From the NCBI GenBank assembly GCA_035699745.1, contig DASSPH010000016.1:1-64000 (forward strand): a stretch of DNA of 64,000 nt, written 5' to 3'. The notes under the pieces were generated by a model that saw nothing but the letters and a program-made list of their open reading frames with translations, did no database searches and had not been told where the DNA came from. The position numbers were made by a program, and so were the translations under genes. Positions 8,845-16,721 of this stretch are shown one piece after another. The stretch comes from Vicinamibacterales bacterium. GTDB lineage: Bacteria; Acidobacteriota; Vicinamibacteria; Vicinamibacterales; 2-12-FULL-66-21. Each line of letters begins with the position of its first letter. Within the stretch, counting starts at the first letter, position 1.

Positions 8845-9716
8845 GGCGCCGGTTCGCGATCCCGTGCGCCGTCGTCGTTGCCGTTGCCATGCCGTCCGCC
8901 GCGGTGCGGGCGCAGGCGCAAGCGCCGGCCGCGCCGGCCGCCGCCGTCCTCACCTACCGCATCGAACCGCTGCCGAAGACGGCGGCGGAGCTCGACAAAC
9001 GGTTCACGCCGGCGCAGATCGAACTGCTCGAGATGCTCAATCGGCGCGATCGCGAGCATCTCGTTCGCGCCGATCCGCCGGTGCCGGGGCTGATCGTGCC
9101 CGAGGCGTGGAGTCCCGATCCGCTCGCCTACAGCCCGTTCCCGGCGACGTGGCCGGCGGCGGAGGCGCATCCGAAGGTACTCCTCGTCCATCAGCCGGTG
9201 CAGGCGTTCGCCGCCTACGAGTACGGGCGTCTGATTCGCTGGGGACCGGTCAGCACCGGCCGCAAGGAGACGCCGACGCCGGAGGGAGCGTTCCACCTGA
9301 CGTGGCGGGCCCGCAGCCGCCGATCGACGGACAACGAGAACTGGCTGCTCGAGTGGTACTTCAACTTCGTGAACGCGCGCGGCGTGTCGTTCCATCTGTT
9401 CGACCTGCCCGGCTATCCGGCGAGCCATGCGTGCGTGCGGCTGCTGCTGCGCGATGCGCAGTGGCTGTACGGGTGGGGAGAGCAGTGGACGCTGGATGAG
9501 TCGAAGCGCACCGTGACGACCACCGGCACGCCGGTCGTGATCCACGGCAGCTATGGGTACGGCAGCCCGGCGCCGTGGCTGTCGCTCGACACCCTCACCG
9601 TCCCCCTCGGTCTCCCTGCGCTGTCTATCCCCGGGGCCAGGTCTGTAAACCGGCGCTCCGGGGTGCCAGGTCTGCAGATCGACGCTTCCGGTGCCAGGTC
9701 TGCACAACGGCCTTGA
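8841..9716 (+). CDS. L,D-transpeptidase (YkuD) with repeat-encoded tail
   Basis: 291 residues from GTG 8841 (GTGA overlap with the DUF72 stop). It has an N-terminal signal peptide ending near AVRAQA and a YkuD catalytic domain in residues about 110-250. The active-site motif has His185 in SFHLFDLPG and Cys198 in ASHACVR. The canonical SHGCVR has Gly where this protein has Ala197. L,D-transpeptidases form 3-3 peptidoglycan cross-links or attach proteins to peptidoglycan in the periplasm. From residue about 266 onward the protein is encoded by the minisatellite array beginning near 9631. The last 26 or so residues are therefore repeat-derived, and the natural stop seems to have been lost or displaced. 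Confidence 0.85.
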   Translation: MRRRFAIPCAVVVAVAMPSAAVRAQAQAPAAPAAAVLTYRIEPLPKTAAELDKRFTPAQIELLEMLNRRDREHLVRADPPVPGLIVPEAWSPDPLAYSPFPATWPAAEAHPKVLLVHQPVQAFAAYEYGRLIRWGPVSTGRKETPTPEGAFHLTWRARSRRSTDNENWLLEWYFNFVNARGVSFHLFDLPGYPASHACVRLLLRDAQWLYGWGEQWTLDESKRTVTTTGTPVVIHGSYGYGSPAPWLSLDTLTVPLGLPALSIPGARSVNRRSGVPGLQIDASGARSAQRP

Positions 9717-10045
9717 CGGTGCCAGGTCTCCGGATCGGCGTCGGAAGGTGCCGGGTCTGCGGATCGGCCTTGATGGTGCCAGGTCTGTGGATCGGCGTCG
9801 GAAGGTGCCAGGTCTGCACAACGGCCTTGACGGTGCCAGGTCTGAGACAGGCTTCGAAGTGTCAGGTCCTGTGGTTGTCCCGGGCTTGCCCGTTTGCAGA
9901 CCTGGCACCCCGGTCTGCCAGTTTGCAGACCAGGCACCCCGGTTCGCCCGTTGGCAGACCTGGCACCCCGATCTGCCCGTTGGCAGACCTGGCACCCCGG
10001 TCTGCCCGTTGGCAGACCTGGCACCCGGCACCTGGCACCCGGTGG
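9631..10045. repeat. Inverted 28-29 bp minisatellite array, copy 1
   Basis: Nine forward units have their cores (CCAGGTCTG, usually preceded by GGTG) at 9637, 9666, 9694, 9722, 9751, 9779, 9808, 9836 and 9862 (diverged), a period of 28-29 bp. After a short centre come five reverse-oriented units (GCAGACCTGGCACC and variants) at 9896, 9925, 9954, 9983 and 10012, period exactly 29. Units 3 and 7 are identical over 28 bp and units 4 and 6 nearly so, which points to duplication. The left end lies inside the L,D-transpeptidase frame; the right end touches the stop codon of the convergent SLATT-like gene. The same repeat recurs at 55751-56102. Confidence 0.92.
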
Positions 10046-10657
10046 TCAGGAGGGGGAGGCGGCGGTCGTCGGCGGCTCCTTGCGGAGCGACTCGGGCAGG
10101 TAGCGATCGATCAGCCAGTCCGGATAGCCCTTGCCCTTCGGTCCGGACAGCGCGTCCCGCGCGATCTCGTAGGTGTAGCGATCGTCGGGCGCTGCCTGCT
10201 CCAGCACGGTTGCCGCTTCGTTGAGCAGCGCGGTCCGGCGTTCCTGCAGCGTCGGCAGGTCGATCGCGTCCTCCTGCATCTCGGCGAGCAGCGCGCGGTA
10301 CTTCTCGCACACCACCCATAGCTTCGCCGCGCTGATCCGGTGGCCGTACATCAGCGGCTGCTGACTCAGCGCGACGTATGCCGCGCAGCACCCGAACAGG
10401 ACGGCGGTCAGGATCGCCGTCGCCTTCTGCCAGCCGCTGCCGCCTTGCAGCGCGATCGTGCCGGTCGTCGCCGCCAGGCCGGACAGCGTCAGGAGCACGA
10501 TCTTGCCGTATGAGTTCCAGCGCGCGAGACGGGCCGCGGCTTCCGCGTGCCCTTCGTACGCCGCAAGCACGCTGGCGAAGCTGAGACGGACGTGATCCAC
10601 GATCGAGATCTGGAACATGCGGAGGCGACGAGGCAAGGTCCGCGCCAGCTCGAGCAT
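10046..10657 (-). CDS. SLATT-like two-TM membrane protein
   Basis: 203 residues from ATG 10657 (TTG 10669 and ATG 10618 are alternatives). An N-terminal amphipathic segment (DHVRLSFASVLAAYEGHAEA) precedes two closely spaced transmembrane helices (about residues 49-66 and 73-94). A long cytoplasmic helical part follows (AAKLWVVCEKYRALLAEMQE and after). This is the architecture of SLATT domains, two-TM proteins predicted to be membrane-acting effectors in nucleotide-signal conflict systems. No SMODS/CD-NTase or SLOG gene is nearby, so this would be a solitary member. The assignment is by pattern; a plain two-TM membrane protein remains possible. The stop codon abuts the minisatellite array. Confidence 0.55.
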   Translation of the reverse strand: MLELARTLPRRLRMFQISIVDHVRLSFASVLAAYEGHAEAAARLARWNSYGKIVLLTLSGLAATTGTIALQGGSGWQKATAILTAVLFGCCAAYVALSQQPLMYGHRISAAKLWVVCEKYRALLAEMQEDAIDLPTLQERRTALLNEAATVLEQAAPDDRYTYEIARDALSGPKGKGYPDWLIDRYLPESLRKEPPTTAASPS

Positions 10658-10747
10658 GCGTAAATTCAAGTGTTTCCGTGTGTTCCGACGATTTTCGCGC
10701 GTCCAGCGCGTATTCGATCCGACAGCCCCGTGAAAATTTGGGGTGGT

Positions 10748-11320
10748 TCAGAAGCGGATCAGGAGCCCGATCGACGGGCCGATCGCCTCGATGTCCGGGT
10801 TGCGTGAAGAGCCCTTGATGCCGTTGTTCGAGATGTGGACCAGCTGCAGCGCGGACACGAGATGGACGCGCGGATGGACGCGGACCATCGCGCCGCCGCC
10901 GCCGATCGCGACGTAGTTGAACCGCGTGCCGCGCGGCGGCGTGGCCAGCGCGGTGTGAGAGACCCCGAGATCCCCCTGCAGAAACGCGGACCATCGTCCG
11001 CGCGTCACGAGGCGCGCCCGCACGCCGATGGTCAGGCCGAGGACGACGGCGTCCTGCGATCGCTGCGAGACGTAAATGAAGCGCTGCTGCATGCGCAGGG
11101 CGAGCCCGTCGCGCAGCCCGTAGACCACTCCCTGATCGAGGCCGTACAGCTCTTCGTGCGAGATGTTGTAGTTCCACGCTTCGAGCGCGGCGATCGCCGC
11201 GGTCTCGAAATGCCACGCGCCGCGGGCGAAGGGATCGAGCGAAGCGGGCTCGGGCCCCTGCGCCCCGACACGCGCGGCGCAGGCGAGCAGCAGCAGGGCG
11301 TGGAGTATCGTAAGCCGAAT
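10748..11320 (-). CDS. PagL-like lipid A 3-O-deacylase (outer-membrane barrel)
   Basis: About 190 residues. A hydrophobic signal (LHALLLLACAARVGAQ) is followed by a small beta-barrel ending in an aromatic residue (LLIRF*). Near the C-terminus the sequence LVHISNNGIK...NPDIEAIG carries His-x-Ser-Asn and a downstream Glu, matching the PagL catalytic His/Ser/Glu arrangement. PagL removes the 3-O acyl chain of lipid A at the outer membrane. No ATG, GTG or TTG starts the signal peptide: the frame is open far upstream, but upstream codons overlap the divergent gene at 11319. ATT 11320 is given provisionally; CTG 11296, 7 nt after a GATACT hexamer, is an alternative. Confidence 0.65.
   Translation of the reverse strand: MRLTILHALLLLACAARVGAQGPEPASLDPFARGAWHFETAAIAALEAWNYNISHEELYGLDQGVVYGLRDGLALRMQQRFIYVSQRSQDAVVLGLTIGVRARLVTRGRWSAFLQGDLGVSHTALATPPRGTRFNYVAIGGGGAMVRVHPRVHLVSALQLVHISNNGIKGSSRNPDIEAIGPSIGLLIRF
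11304..11312. promoter_or_regulatory. Shared divergent -10 core AGTATCGTA
   Basis: On the plus strand TATCGT (11306-11311) ends 7 nt before ATG 11319. On the minus strand the same bases read TACGAT/GATACT and point into the PagL-like gene. This is one of several tight divergent junctions with a bidirectional AT core. Confidence 0.4.
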
Positions 11321-12389
11321 GCATTCTGCCGCGCGCGTCGTCGCGCTCGCCGCGCTGCTGTGGATGGGAGTGCCGTGGGGCGGGCGCGCCGTCTGCGCGC
11401 AGGGAAGCGTCACGCTGCGATCCGACATCCTGTTGTACGGCGACAACACGGAGTTCCGCAACCCCTTTCGCGAAGGGGAGACGATCTTCGGCGCCGCCGC
11501 GCGCGTGTTCGCGGACCTGCGGCTTGGACCGGCGGCCGCGATCTCGCTCGGCGTCTTCGGCAAGCAGCGATTCGGCGACGAGCGCGCGCTCGAGCAGGTG
11601 CGTCCCGTGATCGCGCTGACGGTGGGCGGAGGTCGATCGCGCTTCGTCTTCGGGACGCTGCCGGCCGCCGATCCGGCGCGCCCGATGGGACCCGATCGCG
11701 GCGGACCTCACGGACTGCTGCCCGCGCTGCAGCGCGAGACGCTTGCCTTCGAGCGCGCCTACGAGCCGGGTCTCGCGTGGCGGTACGCCGGCGATCGCCT
11801 GTCGCACACGCTCTGGCTCGAGTGGCAGCGGCTCAACACCGCCGCACACCGCGAGCGCTTCGACGGCGGCGTCGAGGGACGCGTCTCGTTCTCACGACAG
11901 ATCGCGGTCCCCTTTCAGCTGCACGTCGTGCACGAGGGGGGACAGCAGTTCGCGTCCGGTCCGGTGACGGACTCGGCAGCCGGGGCGCTCGGCATCGCGT
12001 TCACGCGCGGGATCGTCGAGCTCGAGTGGTACGGTCTGGCCGGAAAGTCAGTGCCGGATCGCGAGCGCCCGAGCGACGATCGCAACGGGCGCGCGTGGCT
12101 GGCGCGGGCCGCGGTGGAAAGGCAAGGCTGGCGGGCGCACGCGCTGGTCTGGCGCGGCCGCGACTTCATCAAGGACGAAGGGGACGCGAACTACGGGTCG
12201 CTGCGGCGGGACGGCCACCGCTATGGCGGAACGCGTGACTACGCGGAAGCGGGTCTGGCGCGGCGGTTCAACGTCGCGCCCGGTGCGGTGATGGAAGTCT
12301 CCGGCCGGCTTCACCGCACCGAGCGCTTTTATGAATACTCGTATCGCGTGATCGCGATCGCGTCGGTCAGAACCCCGCTCGGTAAGTAA
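11319..12389 (+). CDS. Outer-membrane beta-barrel protein, unknown role
   Basis: 356 residues. A signal peptide (residues 1-28, cleavage after AVCAQ) is followed by regularly spaced amphipathic strands of 9-12 residues (ISLGVFGKQRF, HTLWLEWQRL, VELEWYGLAG, YSYRVIAIASV) separated by charged loops, as in a barrel of roughly 12-16 strands. I do not recognise a named family. The start codon sits in the palindrome GAATGCATTC, which also contains an ATG on the opposite strand. TATCGT lies 7 nt upstream. The 3' end overlaps the convergent PEGA-like gene by 23 bp. Confidence 0.65.
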   Translation: MHSAARVVALAALLWMGVPWGGRAVCAQGSVTLRSDILLYGDNTEFRNPFREGETIFGAAARVFADLRLGPAAAISLGVFGKQRFGDERALEQVRPVIALTVGGGRSRFVFGTLPAADPARPMGPDRGGPHGLLPALQRETLAFERAYEPGLAWRYAGDRLSHTLWLEWQRLNTAAHRERFDGGVEGRVSFSRQIAVPFQLHVVHEGGQQFASGPVTDSAAGALGIAFTRGIVELEWYGLAGKSVPDRERPSDDRNGRAWLARAAVERQGWRAHALVWRGRDFIKDEGDANYGSLRRDGHRYGGTRDYAEAGLARRFNVAPGAVMEVSGRLHRTERFYEYSYRVIAIASVRTPLGK

Positions 12390-13119
12390 TCGTCTGTCCG
12401 GGGCGGATGAACACGTCGAACGCAATCGCTCCGTAGTTGTCGTCTTCTACCTCAATACGATGCGGACCCGCTTCCAGGTTCAGATGCTGGAAGATGCCGT
12501 CGAAATCGTTGACCAGGCCCACGTAGTACCCGTCGGCGAACACGCGCGCCCAGCGCGGCGCATCGGTGATCCGCAGTCCGCCATACGGACGCCCGGGGAT
12601 CGGATCGTAGTACGCGCGCGGCGTGTAGCCGTACGGATAGTAGCCGTCGGCGCCGTAGATCACGCCGATGCGATAGCTCGGACGATAGACGTACGGGCGA
12701 TACGGAATCACGCGCACGACCGTGGGACGAATGATCCGCGGCGTGTAGCGGCGAGGCACCGCGCGGCCGTAGCCGTAGCGCCGCGTATCGTAGCGGCCGT
12801 CGTAGCGTCCGTTGCCGGGGCCGCGGTAGGTGCGGGAGTCGCGATCGTAGCGCCCGTCATCCCGGCGAGCCTGCGGCGACGGCTGAATTGGCGCCGGCCG
12901 CACGGGACGGGCTTCGGGTTGCGCGTCGCGCGGCGCCTCGGCGCGCGGCCCCTGGCCGCGCGGCACCGCGCGATCGCGTCCGGCCCGCTCCGGCGCGCGG
13001 GCGCCTTGTTCCTGGTTGCCGTTGGCGTCCGGACGCCGCCGTCCGGCCCGCTCCTGGGCCAGGGCCGGGGACGCGACGGCCGCGGTCAAGGCGAGGATGG
13101 TCAACACTCTGAGTGCCAT
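12367..13119 (-). CDS. Secreted PEGA-like protein with basic low-complexity linker
   Basis: 250 residues with a clear signal peptide (ALRVLTILALTAAVASPALA) and a good ribosome binding site AGGAGA 5 nt before ATG 13119. Residues about 22-110 are low-complexity and rich in Arg, Pro, Gly and Tyr. The C-terminal 70 residues (VFADGYYVGLVNDFDGIFQH, LEAGPHRIEVE, GQTITYRAGF) match the PEGA carbohydrate-binding-like beta fold found on many surface proteins. It is probably periplasmic or cell-surface. The strongly basic linker could bind polysaccharide or nucleic acid, but that is speculation. It is one of the few genes here with a classical Shine-Dalgarno. Confidence 0.75.
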   Translation of the reverse strand: MALRVLTILALTAAVASPALAQERAGRRRPDANGNQEQGARAPERAGRDRAVPRGQGPRAEAPRDAQPEARPVRPAPIQPSPQARRDDGRYDRDSRTYRGPGNGRYDGRYDTRRYGYGRAVPRRYTPRIIRPTVVRVIPYRPYVYRPSYRIGVIYGADGYYPYGYTPRAYYDPIPGRPYGGLRITDAPRWARVFADGYYVGLVNDFDGIFQHLNLEAGPHRIEVEDDNYGAIAFDVFIRPGQTITYRAGF

Positions 13120-13298
13120 GGGGGTCTCCTGCCAGCCTCGTCCGCAACGGCTGTGCCAATGGTCGCGCTTGATTTTGCTGATGCAATTCGCGATGCGACG
13201 GCGGCGTGCTCTGGCCAGAGGACGGAGAACCGAGGACGGCGTCCTTGCGTCCGCAGAAACCCGGCGCGGCAAGCTGACGTAGACTGGCGCGCACAGCC
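13120..13298. other. Divergent intergenic region
   Basis: 179 bp between the PEGA-like gene (minus) and the alpha/beta hydrolase gene (plus). It has the Shine-Dalgarno of the minus gene at 13124-13130 and a TAGACT hexamer at 13280-13285, 13 nt before ATG 13299, as a possible -10 of the plus gene. No other structure seen. Confidence 0.4.
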
Positions 13299-14444
13299 AT
13301 GAAGCAGCCCACGTTCATCGTGCTCTCCGCCGCTCTGGCGGCAAGCGTTCTCCCCGTATCCGCCCAGCAGCCGCAACAACCACAGGCTCCGCCCGCAGCC
13401 GCGGCCGCCCAGCGCCCGCAGCCCAGGATGGATCCCGAGCGGGCGCGCCGGCTCTACGTCAGCAACGATCCGGCGGACCACGGCGCCGGCGTGAACTTCG
13501 ATCGGCAGATGCAGGCCAAGGCTGAGACCGATCGCCGCTACGCCGAGGTCGCCAAAGGAGTGGTGGACTTCGCGAAGGTCACCTACCGCAGCAGCGTCGG
13601 CGATCTCGACATCCCGGCGTACCTGTTCCAGCCGCTGCAGAAGCGCGGTCCGAAAGGGCATGCGGCTCTGATCTGGGTCCACGGCGGCGTGCACGGCGAC
13701 TGGTCGATCGCCATGTGGCCGTTCGTCAAGGACGCCGTCGCCCGCGGCTACGTCGTCATCTGCCCCGAGTACCGCGGCAGCACCGGCTACGGCCGCGAGC
13801 ACTACATGAAGATCGACTACGGCGGCTACGAGGTGGACGACGTGATGAGCGCGGTGGATTTCCTGAAGACGGTGCCGCACGTCGATCAGGACCGGCTCGG
13901 GATGATGGGATGGAGTCACGGCGGCTACATCACGCTGTTCTCGGTGTTCCGCGAGACCACCCCGATCAAGGCGGCGGCGGCAATCGTGCCGGTGACGAAC
14001 CTGATATTCCGGCTGTCCTACAAGGGACCTGGCTATCAGTCGAGCTTTTCTACGCAGGAGCGGATTCGGGGGCTGCCGTTCGAGAAGCAGGACGAGTACA
14101 TCAAGCGCTCGCCGCTGTATCACGTCGATAAACTGAAGACGCCGCTGCTCGTGCACGTCGCGACCAACGACGAAGACGTGAACTACGTCGAGGATCAGCA
14201 GATCGTCGACGCCCTCCGATCGCGCAAGCCGGAACTGGCGGAGACGAAGACCTACGTCGATCCGGCGCCGTGGGGCCCGAGCGTCGGCCACGCCTTCAGC
14301 CGCCGGGTCGATCCCCAGACGCTGGAGCGGGTCGACTCACCGGAACAGATCGATTCGTGGAACCGGACGTGGGTGTTCTTCGAGTGGCATCTGCGGCCCT
14401 ACGAAGACCGCTCGAAGCCGGCGCCGCCGGTGCGGGTGAGATAG
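13299..14444 (+). CDS. Secreted prolyl-oligopeptidase-like alpha/beta hydrolase
   Basis: 381 residues: signal peptide (to about VSAQQ), a Gln/Pro/Ala-rich spacer (residues 24-45), then a single alpha/beta-hydrolase domain. The nucleophile Ser is in GWSHGG (GxSxGG, the S9 peptidase form), the acid Asp in ATNDEDVNY and the His in VGHAFSRR. HGGVHG forms the oxyanion loop. It lacks the beta-propeller of full prolyl oligopeptidases, so it may be a dipeptidyl-peptidase-like or esterase relative (acetyl xylan esterase-like proteins share this layout). It is exported. The penicillin-acylase gene converges from the other side after 18 bp. Confidence 0.85.
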   Translation: MKQPTFIVLSAALAASVLPVSAQQPQQPQAPPAAAAAQRPQPRMDPERARRLYVSNDPADHGAGVNFDRQMQAKAETDRRYAEVAKGVVDFAKVTYRSSVGDLDIPAYLFQPLQKRGPKGHAALIWVHGGVHGDWSIAMWPFVKDAVARGYVVICPEYRGSTGYGREHYMKIDYGGYEVDDVMSAVDFLKTVPHVDQDRLGMMGWSHGGYITLFSVFRETTPIKAAAAIVPVTNLIFRLSYKGPGYQSSFSTQERIRGLPFEKQDEYIKRSPLYHVDKLKTPLLVHVATNDEDVNYVEDQQIVDALRSRKPELAETKTYVDPAPWGPSVGHAFSRRVDPQTLERVDSPEQIDSWNRTWVFFEWHLRPYEDRSKPAPPVRVR

Positions 14445-14462
14445 ACACCGGCGAGGCCGGAC

Positions 14463-16691
14463 TCACGGTTTCAACGTCAGCTTGTACTTCGCCGCGCTCT
14501 CAATCGCCTTCGCCGTGAACGCGAGCGGGAAGTACTGGTTGTCCGCCCACATCCTCAACAGGTTGTCGTAGAACGGGCTGCCCGGCTGGCCGGACTGGCC
14601 GGGGACGTTGATCACGAGCGATCGATCCCAGTCCGCGACGTCGAAGATCTCCCGGTACGACGCGCCGTCGGCGGCGACGGTGCCGGCGCCGCCGCCGCGC
14701 TCCACCGGGCCGAGATCGAACACGCGCAGCAGCGGGTGCCTGAACGCGCGCGTGTGCATCCGGCCCCAGGTGCGGTCCGGGCTGCTGCTCGCCTGCGCCA
14801 TCGCCTGGAGCCGCTTCTCGGCCTCTTCACGCGTCGACGGCGCGGGCGCGCCTGCCGTGCCGCGACCCCGGCCGCCGCCATCGCCGCCGCCGCGCCACGT
14901 CTCGTACAGCGCTGCCGCACGGCTGCCGCCGGCGTACACGCCGTCCCATGCGGCAATCTCCGCGCGCAGGCGTTCGACTGCGGGGTCCTGTGACGTCCAT
15001 CCGCGGAACAGCGGCAGATCCGCGATCGCGCGCAGCGACAAGGCGTCGTGCTGCATCCGTTGGTGATCCTCCAGCGTCAGCTTTGCCGGAGGCCCGTCGA
15101 GCATCTGCCGCAGGCGGGTAATGCGCTCGAACCGCGTGTTCGCCGTCTTGAACATGAGCGGCGGCGAGTACCCGGGCGGATTGATGTTGTGATTGGCGGT
15201 CGCGATGTAACCGCGCTGGGGATTCAACTCCGATGGCAGATCTTTCCTGAACCCTTGCCATTCGTACCGCCCGGCGCCGGGCACGGGCAGCCGGCCGTTC
15301 CAGCCCTTGCGTGCCGGCGACAGGGCAGCCGGGCGCCACGAGATGTTGTCGTCCACGTCGCCGCAGATCAGATTCTCGGTCGGCGCCTTCCAGTGCATCG
15401 CGGCGTCGAGGAACTCGCGGCAGTCCTTCGCCTGGGAGAGGCGCAGGCCGGCGAGATACGGCGCCGTGCCTGGTTCGGCGGCGGCGCGCCGCACGGCGTA
15501 GGCGAGACCGCGCGTCGAGTCCTCATGGAAGATCGGACCGTGGCGGCTGTATTTCAGTTCGACGGCAATCGGATCGCCGCCTTTGACGCGGATGGTGTCC
15601 TTCACGATCCTCAGCGGCTCCCACCGGCCGTCGAAGCGAACCTCGTTCCGATTCGCGGGATTCACCGACTCCACATAGACGTCTTCCTGATCGGTGCCGA
15701 CGATCGTGAGCCCCCACGCCACCCGCTCGTTGTGGCCGATCGCCACGCCCACGAACGGCGGCTCTCCCGCCCCGGCGACGTTCCAGCCCGGCGCCCGCAG
15801 GTGGACGATGTAGCGCAGGGACGGGTTCGTCACGTCACGATGCGGATCGTTGGCCACGACGGGATGGCCGGTGGCCGAACGTGACTTGCCGACCACCCAG
15901 TTGTTGCTGCCCGGCTCGCTCACGGCCGTGTCGTCGCGGCGGTCGGTCGCGGAGGGCCGGTATTGCGGCAGCGGCTCCAGCGGCGGGTTTGCCGGCACGC
16001 GTGCGGCGGCGATGACCTCCTCCGAGATCGCCGCGGGGTCGAAGCCATCCGGAACGACCAGGGTGTCCGGCGGATCGGGGTTGCGGAGGCGGTTCGCTTC
16101 GGCCGCGCCCAGCCGCGCCACGTTTCGCGCCAGCTGCAGCTCCGCCGCGGCGTCGCCGAACGACGGCGGCCGCAGCACGAGCTGTTCGATCGTCCACGGC
16201 TCGGGGACGATCCCGGTGACGACGAATTCGATCGGCAGCCGGTCCCGGTGTGCCGCGATGAACGCATTCACGCCGTTGACGTAGGCCGTGAAGATCCGGC
16301 GTGCGTCCGGGTGATAGCTGGTCCACTCCGAGTCGTCCATCGGACCGCGGTACTTGAGCAGCCGCGTCACGCGATCGCGGGGCAGGGCGGCCGGACCGAC
16401 GACTTCCGCCAGCCGCCCCTCCGCGGCGCGGCGCCACATCTCCATCTGCCACAGACGGTCCTGCGCCATGACGTAGCCCTGCGCGAAGAACAGATCGTCG
16501 GCGGACTGCGCCGAGATGTGCGGCACGCCCCACCTGTCGCGCACGACCTGCACCGGCGCCTTCAGGCCCGTGACCTTCAGCTCGCCCTCGATCTGCGCCA
16601 GCCTGGCCGCGGCAAGCGTTCGGAGATCGCTCGAGTTCTGCGCGGCGAGTGCCGCCGCTGACAGCGCAACCGCCGCTGCAAGCCACCTCAT
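14463..16691 (-). CDS. Penicillin-acylase family Ntn-hydrolase
   Basis: 742 residues with a signal peptide (to about LAAQ). The family is autocatalytically split: the motif EPGSNNWVVGKS gives Ser262 as the N-terminal nucleophile of the beta chain, preceded by the alpha chain with RDRWGVPHI and FAQGYVMAQDRLWQMEMWRR. Later motifs GAGEPPFVGVAIGHNERVAWG and NLICGDVDDNISW are typical. Members hydrolyse beta-lactams, acyl-homoserine lactones or other N-acyl amides in the periplasm, and the substrate is not readable here. It lies 30 bp downstream of pepF; the gap contains the heptamer tract at 16694-16720. Quorum-quenching activity is possible but unproven. Confidence 0.9.
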   Translation of the reverse strand: MRWLAAAVALSAAALAAQNSSDLRTLAAARLAQIEGELKVTGLKAPVQVVRDRWGVPHISAQSADDLFFAQGYVMAQDRLWQMEMWRRAAEGRLAEVVGPAALPRDRVTRLLKYRGPMDDSEWTSYHPDARRIFTAYVNGVNAFIAAHRDRLPIEFVVTGIVPEPWTIEQLVLRPPSFGDAAAELQLARNVARLGAAEANRLRNPDPPDTLVVPDGFDPAAISEEVIAAARVPANPPLEPLPQYRPSATDRRDDTAVSEPGSNNWVVGKSRSATGHPVVANDPHRDVTNPSLRYIVHLRAPGWNVAGAGEPPFVGVAIGHNERVAWGLTIVGTDQEDVYVESVNPANRNEVRFDGRWEPLRIVKDTIRVKGGDPIAVELKYSRHGPIFHEDSTRGLAYAVRRAAAEPGTAPYLAGLRLSQAKDCREFLDAAMHWKAPTENLICGDVDDNISWRPAALSPARKGWNGRLPVPGAGRYEWQGFRKDLPSELNPQRGYIATANHNINPPGYSPPLMFKTANTRFERITRLRQMLDGPPAKLTLEDHQRMQHDALSLRAIADLPLFRGWTSQDPAVERLRAEIAAWDGVYAGGSRAAALYETWRGGGDGGGRGRGTAGAPAPSTREEAEKRLQAMAQASSSPDRTWGRMHTRAFRHPLLRVFDLGPVERGGGAGTVAADGASYREIFDVADWDRSLVINVPGQSGQPGSPFYDNLLRMWADNQYFPLAFTAKAIESAAKYKLTLKP

Positions 16692-16693
16692 AC

Positions 16694-16720
16694 CGAACCT
16701 CGCTCCTCGAACCTCGAGCC
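16694..16720. repeat. Heptamer tract (CCTCGAN), site 1
   Basis: Tandem heptamers of type CCTCGAN between pepF and the acylase gene. The 27-bp block matches the block at 24168-24194 with a single mismatch (C for A at the tenth base). The two sites are unrelated in gene context, so this is a dispersed element. On the minus strand it reads GAGG-rich and could act as a ribosome binding region for the acylase. Confidence 0.75.
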
Positions 16721-16721
16721 T

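Noticed and set aside
9631-10045. CRISPR array (28-29 bp periodicity)
   Set aside because: The variable halves are related to each other, two units are identical, orientation reverses in the middle and no cas genes are near. Treated as an inverted minisatellite.
10046-10657. CBASS-type abortive-infection operon
   Set aside because: The SLATT-like protein has no CD-NTase, SMODS, SLOG or peptidase-cap partner among its neighbours, so a system cannot be claimed.
8709-11849. Minus-strand frame of 1046 residues
   Set aside because: Runs through the minisatellite, the SLATT-like and PagL-like genes out of frame; only spurious composition.
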